Shown here: piece after piece, positions 8,391 through 18,764 of the stretch
Layout of the letters: each line of letters opens with the position of its first letter
How positions within the stretch are numbered: position 1 is the first letter of the stretch
Assembly: GCF_001722335.1 (NCBI RefSeq)
Contig: NZ_MIHA01000005.1
Location: 1-64,000, forward strand
Direction: 5' to 3'
DNA length: 64,000 nucleotides
DNA from: Mycolicibacterium flavescens
Lineage (GTDB): Bacteria; Actinomycetota; Actinomycetes; Mycobacteriales; Mycobacteriaceae
Position numbers and translations under genes: made by a program
Notes under the pieces: model-generated
The model's input: only the letters and a program-made list of their open reading frames with translations
Databases searched by the model: none
What the model was told of the DNA's origin: nothing

Positions 8391-10432
8391 GCCGCCGTCG
8401 ACGCCGGGTCGCGATCCTCGGCGGAGGGATGGCCGGGCTCAGCGCGGCGTGGCGCTTGAGCGAACCCGGCTGGCACGACCGTTTCGAGTCGATCACGGTC
8501 TATCAGCGGGGCTGGCGCCTGGGCGGCAAGGCCGCGTCCAGCAGGGGCCGCAGCGGCCGCATCGAGGAACACGGCCTGCACGTCTGGCTCGGCTCCTACG
8601 ACAACGCGTTCGCGGTCCTGCGGGAGTGCTACGCCGAACTCGACCGCGCGAGGACCGACCCGTCCGCGCCCGTCCAGCAGTGGGATCAGGCCCTGATCCC
8701 GGCGGACAACCTCGCGATGGCCGAGCGGTGGGGCGACGACTGGCGGCTCTGGTTCGGCCGGTTCACCCGCAACGACGACTCCCCCGGGGCGCCCGACACG
8801 ACGGGCCGAGAGGTCACCGTCGTCGGATTCGCCCGGCGGGCACTGCAACTCGTGCTCGACTACGCCGCCTCCCTGCAGGAACCGGCCCTGGTGCTGAGCA
8901 CGTCGCCGCGACCACCGTCACCGGTGGCCGACGGGCTGCGCAGCGCCGCCGTGGCTGCGCTCGCCGCGCTCACCGGCCCGCGACAGGGTACTTCCGCGAC
9001 CGGGCCCGTCGAGGCCGTCCTGGCGGCGGTGCGCCGCGCCCTCGATCACGAGCGCAGCCCCGAGCGCCGCCGCATCTGGCAACTGCTCTCCTTGCTGACC
9101 GCGACGACCCGCGGCCTGCTCACCGACTGCCTGCTGACCGATCCCACCGGGTTCCGCGCCATCAACGACGAGGACTTCCGCGAGTGGATCCTGCGTCACG
9201 GCGCACACCCCGACGTCGTCGACTTCCCACTCGTGCGGGGCATGTACGACATGGTCTTCGGATACCGCGACGGTGACCGCCACCGGCCGGCGTTCAGCGC
9301 CGGGCTCGCCGTATTCCTCACCGGCGTCATGCTTTTCCAGTACCGGGGCGCGGTGTTCTGGAAGATGACCGCGGGCATGGGCGACGTCGTGATCGCGCCG
9401 ATGTATCAGGCGCTGCAGCGGCGGGGAGTGACCTTCGAGTTCTTCCACCGCCTCGACGCACTGCACCTCGACGAGCACCACCACGCCGTCGAAAGCGTCA
9501 CGATGGGCCGCCAGGTCGACCTCGCCGACGGACGCACCACCTACGAACCCCTGACCAGGGTCGGCGGCCTGCCCGTGTTCCCGGACCGACCGTTGGCCGA
9601 GCAGGTCGTACCCCGGTCCGGCCTGGACACGCTGGAGTCCCACTTCGGTGACCGCGACGACGCCGAACGCCGAATCCTGCGCCGCGGCGTCGACTTCGAC
9701 GACATCGTGCTGGCCGTGTCGCTCGGCATGGTCGATGTCGTGGCTCGCGAACTGGTCGAGGACCGGGCGGAGTGGCGCGAGATGACCGGGCAGATCGGCA
9801 CCGTCGCCACCCAGGCGTTCCAGATCTGGCTGCGCCCCGACGAACCGGCGCTGGGCTGGCACCACCCCGCCGTCACCACCAGCGGCTACCGCCCGCCGTT
9901 CGACACCTGGGCCTCGATGCAGCAGACCCTGTGGTCCGAGAACTGGCCCGCCGCCGAGCAACCCGGCGCCGTCGGCTACTTCTGCGGGCCGTTCGACGCC
10001 GAGTGGCCGACCACCGCAACCCACGACGACTATGTGCGCCGGTGCCGCGAGCGCGTGACCGCCGCCGCCGTCGAGCACCTCGACCGCAACGTCGGGCTGT
10101 TCCTGCCCGGCGCGGTGACCGAAGCCGGCTTCGACTGGGGGCTGCTGTGCGGGGTCGACGGTCACCGCGGCGCCGAAGCCCTTGCCACCCAACATCTCAC
10201 CGCGAACATCGACCCGTCGGACCGCTACGTGCAGTCGTTGCCCGGGACCGACCGCTACCGGCTGCGCCCCGACGAGAGCGGTTACGACAACCTGGTGCTC
10301 GCCGGCGACTGGACGGACTGCGGCATCAACGCCGGCTGTATCGAAGCTGCGGTGATGTCGGGCCTGGAAGCGGCCAACGCGCTGCTCGGGCGCAGCCGGT
10401 TCCACCGCATCCGCGGCTTCTGGCTGCCCTAA
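8387..10432 (+). CDS. FAD-dependent amine-oxidase / carotenoid-desaturase-like oxidoreductase
   Basis: 681 residues from a GTG overlapping the cyclase stop (GTGA). The N-terminus has a Rossmann FAD motif (VAILGGGMAGLSAAWRL, about 8-24) followed by the second motif typical of this superfamily (GWRLGGKAAS, then RIEEHGLHVWLG). The C-terminus carries the FAD-closing block NLVLAGDWTDCGINAGCIEA and EAANALL. This is the amine oxidase, phytoene desaturase and hydroxysqualene dehydroxylase fold. The protein is 150-200 residues longer than typical desaturases because of a large middle insert. The substrate is unknown; the divergent prenyl synthase makes a polyprenyl or terpenoid substrate attractive. 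Its stop shares four bases (CTAA) with the convergent CGNR gene. Confidence 0.75.
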   Translation: MSRRRRRVAILGGGMAGLSAAWRLSEPGWHDRFESITVYQRGWRLGGKAASSRGRSGRIEEHGLHVWLGSYDNAFAVLRECYAELDRARTDPSAPVQQWDQALIPADNLAMAERWGDDWRLWFGRFTRNDDSPGAPDTTGREVTVVGFARRALQLVLDYAASLQEPALVLSTSPRPPSPVADGLRSAAVAALAALTGPRQGTSATGPVEAVLAAVRRALDHERSPERRRIWQLLSLLTATTRGLLTDCLLTDPTGFRAINDEDFREWILRHGAHPDVVDFPLVRGMYDMVFGYRDGDRHRPAFSAGLAVFLTGVMLFQYRGAVFWKMTAGMGDVVIAPMYQALQRRGVTFEFFHRLDALHLDEHHHAVESVTMGRQVDLADGRTTYEPLTRVGGLPVFPDRPLAEQVVPRSGLDTLESHFGDRDDAERRILRRGVDFDDIVLAVSLGMVDVVARELVEDRAEWREMTGQIGTVATQAFQIWLRPDEPALGWHHPAVTTSGYRPPFDTWASMQQTLWSENWPAAEQPGAVGYFCGPFDAEWPTTATHDDYVRRCRERVTAAAVEHLDRNVGLFLPGAVTEAGFDWGLLCGVDGHRGAEALATQHLTANIDPSDRYVQSLPGTDRYRLRPDESGYDNLVLAGDWTDCGINAGCIEAAVMSGLEAANALLGRSRFHRIRGFWLP

Positions 10433-10992
10433 CCGCCCTGCGCCCGGCGTTCGCGGTAGGCCGCCACATGCTGGCGGTTGCCGCAGTTGCCGGTGTCGCA
10501 GAATTTGCCGGACCGGTTGCGCGACAGGTCCACCAGCACCGCCTCGCAGTCGGCGGCCGCGCACGTCTTGAGCCGGCGCAGTTCTCCGATGCGGATCAGG
10601 TCGGCCAGCGCCATCGCCATCTCCGCGCCCATCCGCTGCCACAGCGGGTCGTGCACCGACGCGAGGTGCAGGTGCCACTCGGGCATCTCCGGGTGCCGCG
10701 TCAACCACGGCGATGCCTTGGTGTCGCTGAGCAACGCGTTGACCTGTTCGACGGCGCGTTCCTCGTCGTCGGCGACCGCCCAGATCTTGCCCAGCCGCGC
10801 CCGCAACCGGTGCACCGACTCGAGCTCGGCGTCGTCGCGGTCGCGGCGGCCGGTCCAGCCGAAACCGTCGAGGTAGGTGTTCAGCGACGGCATGTCGCCG
10901 AGGCGTTCGCCGTCGACCCGGTTGCTGTTGATCAGCACACAGGCGGCCCGCAACGTGAGCTCGGTGTCATGACTGAAAAGCATTTGACTCAT
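10429..10992 (-). CDS. CGNR zinc-finger transcriptional regulator
   Basis: 187 residues from the ATG at 10992, which has GAGAGG five bases upstream; longer starts exist to 11022. The C-terminus carries the family signature: KTCAAADCEAVLVDLSRNRSGKFC, then DTGNCGNRQHVAAYRERR. Four Cys are placed to bind zinc and the CGNR motif sits in the DNA-contacting end. The N-terminal part is the helical ABATE-type domain thought to bind a ligand. It is divergent from the EamA transporter with 69 bases between starts, a common layout, so it probably regulates that transporter and itself. Its coding end overlaps the convergent flavoenzyme stop by four bases. Confidence 0.88.
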   Translation of the reverse strand: MSQMLFSHDTELTLRAACVLINSNRVDGERLGDMPSLNTYLDGFGWTGRRDRDDAELESVHRLRARLGKIWAVADDEERAVEQVNALLSDTKASPWLTRHPEMPEWHLHLASVHDPLWQRMGAEMAMALADLIRIGELRRLKTCAAADCEAVLVDLSRNRSGKFCDTGNCGNRQHVAAYRERRAQGG

Positions 10993-11061
10993 GACGCCTC
11001 TCGTCGCTACTGTCAGGATCAAATCCCATTTTACTCATTACATCGTCCGGAGGTGCAGTTC

Positions 11062-12093
11062 ATGGCCGTTCAGGATGCCGGTACGCGGGCGGCGGCCGAC
11101 CACTTCCGGCTCGGGCTGGCGCTCGCGCTGGCCTCGGCGCTGGCGTTCGGCTGCTCGGGGCCGTTCGCCAAGGCGCTGATGGGCGCGGGGTGGAGCCCCA
11201 CCGCGGCGGTCCTCGCCCGGTTGGCCGGCGGCGCGCTGGTGATGGCCGTCGTCGCGACCGCCATCCGGCGGGACTGGATCCGCCACGCGCTGCGCCACCC
11301 CGGCACCGTGGTGGCCTACGGCGCGATCCCGATCGCGGGAGCGCAGCTGTTCTACTACAACGCCGTCGCGCACCTGTCGGTCGGCGTGGCTCTGCTGCTG
11401 GAGTACACCGCGCCGATCCTGGTCGTCGGGTGGGTGTGGGCCACCAGCCGCCGGCGCCCGACCACGCTGACGCTGGCCGGCGTGGCCGCCGCGATCGCCG
11501 GGATGATGCTGGTGCTCGACGTGTTCGCCGGTGCGCACATCAACCTCGTCGGCGTCGCGTGGGGTCTGGCCGCCGCGGTGTGCGCGGCCTGCTACTTCGT
11601 GATGTCGGCCAAGGCGGGCAGCCACTCCGGCAGCGACGGGGTCGATCCGATCACGCTGTCGGCGGCCGGCCTGATCGTCGGCTCCGGGGTGGTCGCGCTG
11701 CTCGGCGTCTCCGGCGTGATGCCGCTGACCTTCACCGCCAACGACACCGTCGTCGCCGGCCGTACGGTGTCGTGGATCGTCCCGGTGATCGCGCTCGGCG
11801 TCATCGCCACCGCGATCGCCTACACGCTCGGAATCATGGGCATCGCGCGGCTGCGCCCCCGGTTCGCGTCGCTGGTCGGGCTGTCGGAAGTGATGTTCGC
11901 GGTGCTGGCGGCCTGGCTGCTGGTGGGCGAGGCCATCACCGCGACCCAGGCGGTCGGCGGGCTGGTGGTGCTGGCCGGTCTCGCGTTGGCGCGGGCCGGT
12001 GACCGGTCCGAGGCCGTCGGCGAGGCCACCTGGCCGGACGCTCCGGTCGTCGATCCCGAAGCGGACCCGGAACCGGAAAAAGCCAGCTGTTAG
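11062..12093 (+). CDS. EamA/DMT-family transporter
   Basis: 343 residues. The ATG at 11062 has GGAGG eight bases upstream. The frame is open for 1.3 kb further upstream, but that part lies antisense and out of frame to other genes and is not coding. About ten membrane helices appear as two EamA repeats (roughly 20-145 and 160-305), with small-residue-rich helices and motifs such as LLLEYTAPILVVGWVWA and LSEVMFAVLAAWLLVGE typical of drug/metabolite exporters. An acidic tail (about 310-343) is probably cytoplasmic. The substrate is unknown; family members export amino acids and small metabolites. It is probably controlled by the divergent CGNR regulator. Confidence 0.88.
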   Translation: MAVQDAGTRAAADHFRLGLALALASALAFGCSGPFAKALMGAGWSPTAAVLARLAGGALVMAVVATAIRRDWIRHALRHPGTVVAYGAIPIAGAQLFYYNAVAHLSVGVALLLEYTAPILVVGWVWATSRRRPTTLTLAGVAAAIAGMMLVLDVFAGAHINLVGVAWGLAAAVCAACYFVMSAKAGSHSGSDGVDPITLSAAGLIVGSGVVALLGVSGVMPLTFTANDTVVAGRTVSWIVPVIALGVIATAIAYTLGIMGIARLRPRFASLVGLSEVMFAVLAAWLLVGEAITATQAVGGLVVLAGLALARAGDRSEAVGEATWPDAPVVDPEADPEPEKASC

Positions 12094-12120
12094 CCGACAG
12101 CCGCCCCGGTATGTGAATAT

Positions 12121-12861
12121 GTGCGCGTGACTTTGCTGCGTGAGACCGCCCGGCGGGTGGCCGTCGTGGCCGCCGCCGCCGCCGTCCTTCTCGGCGGTGC
12201 ACCGACGGCCGGCGCCCAGCCCGGTCCCCCGCCCGGGCCCATCGGTCCGGGCTATGACCCCGGCCCGGTGGCGGCGCCGGTGCAGGCGCCCCAGTCGTCG
12301 TCGTGCTCGGACATCGAGGTGATCTTCGCCCGCGGCACCGACGACACCCCCGGCCTCGGCACCCCAGGTACCGCGTTCGTCAACGCGCTGCGCGGCATGG
12401 TCGGCGGACGCAGCCTCACCTCCTATGCGGTGAACTACCCCGCGTCCTACGACTTCCTCGCCGCGGCCGACGGTGCCGCCGACGCCACCAACCGCATCGC
12501 GATGATGGCGCAGCAGTGTCCGTCGACGCGTCTGGTTCTCGGCGGGTACTCGCAGGGCGCCGCGGTGATGGACATGCTCGCCGGCGTCCCGCCGCTGGGC
12601 AACAAGATCGGATCGATCGGGTCGGCGCCGCCGCTGCCTGGCAGCCTGGTTCCCAACGTCGCGGCCGTAGCGGTGTTCGGCAACCCCGCAGCAAAGTTCA
12701 GCAACCCGATTACCCGCTCGGTCTTCGCCGGCCGGGCCATCGATCTGTGCAAGGACGGTGACCCGATCTGCTCGCGGGGCCGTAACCCGTTCGCGCACAA
12801 CGACTATGTGACCTCCGGTTTGGTACAGCAGGCGGCGAGTTTCGTCGCCGGCCTGGTGTGA
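12121..12861 (+). CDS. Secreted cutinase-family esterase (first of a tandem pair)
   Basis: 246 residues from a GTG at 12121; a GTG at 12127 is equally possible. A signal peptide is evident (basic start, a run of Ala/Val near 13-22, GAPTAGA cleavage region near 30). The mature alpha/beta hydrolase shows the cutinase start SCSDIEVIFARGT, the nucleophile elbow GGYSQGAAVMD with the catalytic Ser, and the C-terminal Asp and His in CKDGDPICSRG...AHNDY. Such proteins are exported lipases/esterases (Culps) acting on lipids at or outside the mycobacterial envelope. A tandem pair next to ESX-4 and truA corresponds to cut3-cut4 of M. tuberculosis by position; exact orthology is not certain. Confidence 0.88.
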   Translation: MRVTLLRETARRVAVVAAAAAVLLGGAPTAGAQPGPPPGPIGPGYDPGPVAAPVQAPQSSSCSDIEVIFARGTDDTPGLGTPGTAFVNALRGMVGGRSLTSYAVNYPASYDFLAAADGAADATNRIAMMAQQCPSTRLVLGGYSQGAAVMDMLAGVPPLGNKIGSIGSAPPLPGSLVPNVAAVAVFGNPAAKFSNPITRSVFAGRAIDLCKDGDPICSRGRNPFAHNDYVTSGLVQQAASFVAGLV

Positions 12862-12955
12862 ACTGCGCCGCTGCCCGCCGGGTTCAGTGGCCGAACACAC
12901 GGTAGCGACGTTCGCGCATAGCGAATTATCCTGCCGCCGCGTTGATTAGTTCCGT

Positions 12956-12961
12956 TAAGAT
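12956..12961 (+). promoter_or_regulatory. Candidate -10 of the second cutinase
   Basis: TAAGAT fits TAnnnT and ends seven bases before the GTG at 12969, the spacing expected if transcription begins at the start codon (leaderless). There is no Shine-Dalgarno sequence in the gap, which supports that reading. Confidence 0.4.
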
Positions 12962-12968
12962 CGGCGGG

Positions 12969-13664
12969 GTGCAAACCGATCTTGTTCGCTGTTGGGTCCG
13001 TCGGGGGATGCTGCTCGCCGGTGCGGTGGTGCTCGCGGTCGCGGGACTGGTCACACCGGCCGTGGCAACCGGTCCCGGCGCGTTACCCGTCGCCGCCGCG
13101 CAGTCCTGCCCGCAGGCCGAGCTCATCTTCGCCCGCGGCCGCACCGAAGCGCCCGGCGCAGGGGTCATCGGCAACGCGCTGATCAGCGCGGTCCGCAGCA
13201 AGACCGACAAGAACGTCAGCCTCTACTCGGTGTCCTATCCGGCCGACTACGAGATCGACATCGGCGCCAACGACATGAGCGGCCGCATCCAGGACATGGC
13301 CGGCCGCTGCCCCGACACCCGCTTGGTGCTCGGCGGGTACTCGCTGGGCGCCGCGGTCACCGACGTCGTGCTGGCCGCGCCGATCGCGGCGTTCGGCTTC
13401 GACAGGCCGCTGCCGCCGGGCATGGACCGGCACATCGCCGCGGTCACGCTGTTCGGCAACGGCATCGCGTGGGTCGGTCCGATCACGAACTTCAACCCGC
13501 TCTACAGCGAGCGCACCCTCGAGCTCTGCCATGGCGCCGACCCGATCTGCAGCCCCGCCGACCCCAAAACGTGGGAGGGCAACTGGGGCGACCACGCGGC
13601 GCGGGCGTACATCAACGCCGGTATGGTCAATCAGGCCGCAGACTTCATCGTCGGCCGCATCTGA
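12969..13664 (+). CDS. Secreted cutinase-family esterase (second of the pair)
   Basis: 231 residues from a GTG at 12969, chosen because a TAAGAT -10 lies just before it and no ribosome binding site supports the longer TTG start at 12942. The signal peptide has an Arg-rich start and hydrophobic core (LLAGAVVLAVAGLV) with cleavage near AAAQS. The domain begins SCPQAELIFARGR; the Ser elbow is GGYSLGAAVTD; the Asp and His are in CHGADPICSPAD and NWGDHAARAY. It is clearly paralogous to the preceding cutinase but diverged, so substrates may differ. A hairpin at 13676-13719 separates it from convergent truA. Confidence 0.85.
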   Translation: MQTDLVRCWVRRGMLLAGAVVLAVAGLVTPAVATGPGALPVAAAQSCPQAELIFARGRTEAPGAGVIGNALISAVRSKTDKNVSLYSVSYPADYEIDIGANDMSGRIQDMAGRCPDTRLVLGGYSLGAAVTDVVLAAPIAAFGFDRPLPPGMDRHIAAVTLFGNGIAWVGPITNFNPLYSERTLELCHGADPICSPADPKTWEGNWGDHAARAYINAGMVNQAADFIVGRI

Positions 13665-13675
13665 CCCACTGCGGT

Positions 13676-13719
13676 TTCGGTGCGCTTCCGATCGCTGGCC
13701 GACTGGTAGCGCACCCGAA
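13676..13719. terminator. Hairpin between convergent cutinase and truA
   Basis: The arms TTCGGTGCGCT (13676-13686) and AGCGCACCCGAA (13708-13719) pair with one bulged base around a 21-base loop. The position between two convergent stops suggests a bidirectional terminator. No T-tract follows, which is common in mycobacteria. Confidence 0.45.
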
Positions 13720-14592
13720 TCACTTCTCGACGATCCGCAGATCGCGCGTCACCAGCGTCCGGGCCTGCAACTGGTCGTCGGCCGGATAGTCCACGCCGAC
13801 GAGCGTCAGGCCCTGCGGCGGGGCGGCGGCGAATTCACTGGAACGCCGCTGCGCCTGCAATAGTCCCGCGCACCAGGCCGGGTCGCGGCGGTGCTCGCCG
13901 ACCGCCAGCAGCGCGCCCACCAGCGAGCGCACCATCGCCCAGCAGAACGCGTCGGCGCTCACCGACGCGGTGACCCGGTCACCGTCTCGCGACCAGTCCA
14001 GCCGCTGCAGTTCGCGGATGGTGGTTGCGCCCTCACGATGCCGACAGAACGCGGCGAAATTGTGCAGCCCCAACAACTCCCGCGACGCGGCGGCCATGGC
14101 GTCCACGTCGAGCGGACGCGGCCACGGCGTGACGTACCGGGCCTCCTGCGGTTCGACGCCGTACGGCGCCGTCGACAGCCGGTACACGTAGTGCCGTCGC
14201 AGCGCCGAGAACCGGGCGTCGAAACCCGCCGCCGCACGCGCGATGCTCAGCACGCGCACATCCTGCGGCAGGAACCGTCCAAGTCGTCGCACCAGCGGCA
14301 GGAATTCGGTGTCCCCGGCGCGCACGGTTCGCGGATACGCGTTCGGCAAGGCGTCGGCCGGAACGTCGACGTGCGCGACCTGTCCTGTCGCGTGCACGCC
14401 CGAATCGGTGCGGCCCGCCCCGCGCACCTGCACCGGCGTGCGGAACACGGTCGTCAGCGCCTCGTCGATCAACCCGGCCACCGTGCGCTGCCCGGTCTGG
14501 GTGGCCCAACCGGCGAATTCGGTGCCGTCGTAGGCGATGTCGAGCCGAAGACGAACATGCCCGCCACCGGATCCGATGGCGGGCATGTTCAT
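13720..14592 (-). CDS. truA: tRNA pseudouridine(38-40) synthase TruA
   Basis: 290 residues from the ATG at 14592, eight bases past the rplQ stop; an ATG at 14586 is also possible. Family motifs are present: [15 protein letters not shown] at the N-terminus, then [19 protein letters not shown], whose RTDSGVHA holds the catalytic Asp, and later FAAFCRHR and [17 protein letters not shown]. It modifies U38-U40 in the tRNA anticodon arm. It is the last gene of the alpha operon, as in other mycobacteria. The start region lies inside a 13-bp perfect inverted repeat (14554-14589), and no good Shine-Dalgarno precedes the start. The apparent frame extension upstream to 14814 is an antisense-like shadow over rplQ. 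Confidence 0.92.
   Translation of the reverse strand: MNMPAIGSGGGHVRLRLDIAYDGTEFAGWATQTGQRTVAGLIDEALTTVFRTPVQVRGAGRTDSGVHATGQVAHVDVPADALPNAYPRTVRAGDTEFLPLVRRLGRFLPQDVRVLSIARAAAGFDARFSALRRHYVYRLSTAPYGVEPQEARYVTPWPRPLDVDAMAAASRELLGLHNFAAFCRHREGATTIRELQRLDWSRDGDRVTASVSADAFCWAMVRSLVGALLAVGEHRRDPAWCAGLLQAQRRSSEFAAAPPQGLTLVGVDYPADDQLQARTLVTRDLRIVEK
14554..14589 (-). promoter_or_regulatory. Perfect 13-bp inverted repeat over the truA start
   Basis: AACATGCCCGCCA (14554-14566) and TGGCGGGCATGTT (14577-14589) are exact reverse complements with a 10-base loop. In the transcript the hairpin covers the ATG at 14586 and the first codons of truA, directly after the rplQ stop at 14600. It could limit truA translation or act as an attenuator or processing site. 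Confidence 0.6.
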
Positions 14593-14599
14593 CGACGTG

Positions 14600-15202
14600 T
14601 CAGGACTTGTCGTCATCCTTGTCGGCCTCGTCAGCCGAAGCCTCCTGGGCCGGGGCCTCGTCAGCCGAAGCCTCCTGGGCCTCGCTCGATTCGGCCTTGG
14701 CCTCCTCGACCGACTCCTCCTCGGTCGGCCCCTCGGCCGCCTCGGGCTCGACCGCCGCCTGCGGCGCGGACGCCGCAGCCACCGGCCGCTCGGTCTTCTG
14801 CGCACCGGCGGCACGCCTTGCGCGGTTGGCCTCCGAGGTCACCGTCTTCTCCCGCACCAGCTCGATGACAGCCATCGGGGCGTTGTCGCCCTTGCGGTTC
14901 TCGACCTTGATGATGCGGGTGTAGCCGCCCTCGCGGTCGGCGAAGAACGGACCGATCTCGGCGAACAGCGTGTGCACGATGTCCTTGTCGCGGATCTTCT
15001 TCATCACCTCACGCCGGTTGTGCAGCGTGCCCTTCTTGGCGTGCGTGATGAGCTTTTCCGCATAGGGCCGCAACGCCCGCGCCTTCGGCTCGGTGGTCTT
15101 GATGCGGCCGTGCTCGAAGAGCGCGGTGGCCAGGTTGGCCAGCAGCGCCTTCTGATGAGCGGACCCGCCGCCGAGGCGAGGACCCTTGGTGGGCTTGGGC
15201 AT
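14600..15202 (-). CDS. rplQ: 50S ribosomal protein L17 (bL17) with long acidic C-terminal extension
   Basis: 200 residues. The conserved L17 core ([24 protein letters not shown] through [25 protein letters not shown]) ends near residue 120. The remaining 80 residues are low-complexity, rich in Glu, Ala, Asp and Ser, and contain a duplicated [14 protein letters not shown] unit that reflects a 27-bp direct DNA repeat. L17 binds 23S rRNA near the peptide exit tunnel. Mycobacterial L17 proteins are usually extended; the tail is probably disordered. Alpha operon, between rpoA and truA. Confidence 0.97.
   Translation of the reverse strand: MPKPTKGPRLGGGSAHQKALLANLATALFEHGRIKTTEPKARALRPYAEKLITHAKKGTLHNRREVMKKIRDKDIVHTLFAEIGPFFADREGGYTRIIKVENRKGDNAPMAVIELVREKTVTSEANRARRAAGAQKTERPVAAASAPQAAVEPEAAEGPTEEESVEEAKAESSEAQEASADEAPAQEASADEADKDDDKS
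14624..14680. repeat. 27-bp tandem direct repeat in rplQ
   Basis: Copies at 14624-14650 and 14654-14680 are identical, with period 30 bases, so the reading frame is kept. They encode the repeated acidic unit of the L17 tail. Slippage here would change the tail by ten residues. Confidence 0.85.
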
Positions 15203-15274
15203 TGCGACTATCTCCTATGTGGGGCCGACCCCCGTATCAGGTAGGGCCGGGACGGACGGTTGGGAAAGTTCCCG

Positions 15275-17102
<1,828 letters not shown>

Positions 17103-17116
17103 TCTTCTGTTCCTCC

Positions 17117-17533
17117 CTAGACCCTGCGTCGCTTCGGCGGACGGCAACCGTTGTGCGGCTGCGGCGTGACGTCGGCGATCGCGCCGACCTCGAGGCCGGC
17201 GGCCTGCAGCGAGCGGATGGCGGTCTCGCGGCCCGAACCCGGGCCCTTGACGAAGACGTCGACCTTCTTGACGCCGTGCTCCTGCGCCTTGCGCGCGGCG
17301 TTCTCGGCGGCCAGCTGCGCGGCGAACGGGGTCGACTTACGCGAGCCCTTGAACCCGACGTGTCCCGACGACGCCCAGGCGATGACGTTGCCCTGCGGGT
17401 CGGTGATCGACACGATCGTGTTGTTGAACGTGCTCTTGATGTGAGCGGCGCCGTGCGGGACGTTCTTCTTTTCCCTGCGCCGGGTCTTCTGACCCTTCTT
17501 GGCGGACGTGCCGCCCTTCTTAGCCTGTGCCAT
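17117..17533 (-). CDS. rpsK: 30S ribosomal protein S11 (uS11)
   Basis: 138 residues with a basic N-terminal tail ([14 protein letters not shown]), the core [25 protein letters not shown], and the conserved end [18 protein letters not shown]11 forms part of the 30S platform at the mRNA exit. It lies six bases after rpsM and 14 bases before rpsD, on the same strand, in the standard alpha operon order. Confidence 0.98.
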   Translation of the reverse strand: MAQAKKGGTSAKKGQKTRRREKKNVPHGAAHIKSTFNNTIVSITDPQGNVIAWASSGHVGFKGSRKSTPFAAQLAAENAARKAQEHGVKKVDVFVKGPGSGRETAIRSLQAAGLEVGAIADVTPQPHNGCRPPKRRRV

Positions 17534-17539
17534 CCGGGG

Positions 17540-17914
17540 TTACCTGGCCTTCTTCTTGCCGGCGATGGTGCGCTTGGGGCCCTTGCGGGTGCGCGCATTG
17601 GTCTTGGTCCGCTGGCCGCGCACCGGCAGTCCGCGGCGGTGCCGCAGCCCCTGGTAGCAGCCGATCTCGATCTTGCGGCGGATGTCTGCCTGCACCTCGC
17701 GGCGCAGGTCGCCCTCCACCTTGAGGTTGGCTTCGATGTAGTCGCGCAGCTGGGTGACCTGGTCGTCGGTCAGGTCCTTGGTGCGCAGGTCCCGGCTGAT
17801 GCCGGTGGCTTCCAGGATCTCCTGGGAGCGGGTACGGCCGATGCCGTAGATGTAGGTCAGGGCGATCTCCATGCGCTTATCGCGCGGCAGATCCACGCCC
17901 ACGAGACGTGCCAT
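17540..17914 (-). CDS. rpsM: 30S ribosomal protein S13 (uS13)
   Basis: 124 residues, [26 protein letters not shown] at the start and the basic tail [26 protein letters not shown] at the end. S13 sits at the head of the 30S subunit and contacts P-site tRNA and the 50S bridge. The 184 bases between it and rpmJ hold no gene; the stretch is GC-rich without an obvious hairpin pair. Confidence 0.98.
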   Translation of the reverse strand: MARLVGVDLPRDKRMEIALTYIYGIGRTRSQEILEATGISRDLRTKDLTDDQVTQLRDYIEANLKVEGDLRREVQADIRRKIEIGCYQGLRHRRGLPVRGQRTKTNARTRKGPKRTIAGKKKAR

Positions 17915-18098
17915 CAGGCGGTGTTCCTTCTTCTATGCGGAGGTCTTGGTCCCAGTCCGTTCCCGTCCTGCGGGGTCCGGCCTCCGTGCCGGACGTGATG
18001 ATCGGCGTATCCGATCAGTGGTGCTGGGATTTCGTCATTCAGTTGTCGGCAGCAGCGCGCTGGGGTCTAGCCCAGTTGTCTGGTCTTCGCGCAGGCGC

Positions 18099-18212
18099 TC
18101 ATCCCTGACGCTGCTTGTGGCGCGGATCTGAGCAGATCACCATGACCCGCCCATGCCGGCGGATCACCCTGCACTTGTCGCAGATGGGCTTGACGCTCGG
18201 GTTCACCTTCAC
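18099..18212 (-). CDS. rpmJ: 50S ribosomal protein L36 (bL36), zinc-binding form
   Basis: 37 residues from a GTG at 18212. The sequence [21 protein letters not shown] continues to HKQRQG. The C+ zinc ribbon is complete: Cys11, Cys14 and Cys27 plus His32. Zinc-free paralogues replace this form under zinc starvation in mycobacteria. It lies 49 bases after infA. It is one of the shortest genes in the window; the start is GTG rather than ATG. Confidence 0.95.
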
Positions 18213-18261
18213 GGCTGTTCGATCCTGTCCTCTGTCTTCTTGGTCTCTGTCTTCTTGCTGC

Positions 18262-18483
18262 TTACTTGTACCGATACACAATGCGGCCCCGGGACAGGTC
18301 GTAGGGAGACAGCTCCACGACGACGCGGTCCTCGGGCAGGATGCGGATGTAGTGCTGCCGCATCTTGCCGCTGATGTGGGCGAGCACCTTGTGTCCGTTC
18401 TCCAGCTCAATGCGGAACATCGCATTGGGCAGGGGTTCGACCACGCGGCCCTCTACCTCGATGGCACCGTCTTTCTTGGCCAT
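18262..18483 (-). CDS. infA: Translation initiation factor IF-1
   Basis: 73 residues, [20 protein letters not shown] followed by an OB fold and ending [11 protein letters not shown]-1 binds the 30S A site during initiation. The upstream sequence contains a strong GGAGGATCT ribosome binding site. As first gene of the alpha operon it should carry the main promoter in the 281 bases up to the divergent gene at 18765; I could not assign its -35/-10 with confidence. Confidence 0.98.
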
Positions 18484-18764
18484 TGGTTTCGGAGATCCTC
18501 CGTGTCCGTCTAGATAGTTGGCGCCTTCTGGCGCAGAATCGCTCCGACTACAAAACGTGAGCCAGTAGCCAGAAATTCCAGACAAGGGCACGCAAGAGTC
18601 GGCGCGACGACCGCACCGTTGGTCCATGTTACCCGCTCGCGCGTCGTCCCCAAAATCGCCGAACATGCAGCTAGTGCGGCCGGAGCGCCGGACCCGTACC
18701 AGCGCGGGCCGGCGCCGCGGTCTGACCCCGTATTCGGTGGACAACCGGCGCATACTTGATCTCG

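Noticed and set aside
9772..11061. Long plus-strand open frame continuous with the EamA transporter
   Set aside because: It overlaps the flavoenzyme in another frame and the CGNR gene antisense, is rich in Arg/Pro as expected of a GC-rich shadow frame, and the transporter has a clear start with GGAGG at 11062.
17915..18098. Small RNA or tRNA gene between rpsM and rpmJ
   Set aside because: No cloverleaf, paired arms or promoter-like elements were found in this 184-base gap.
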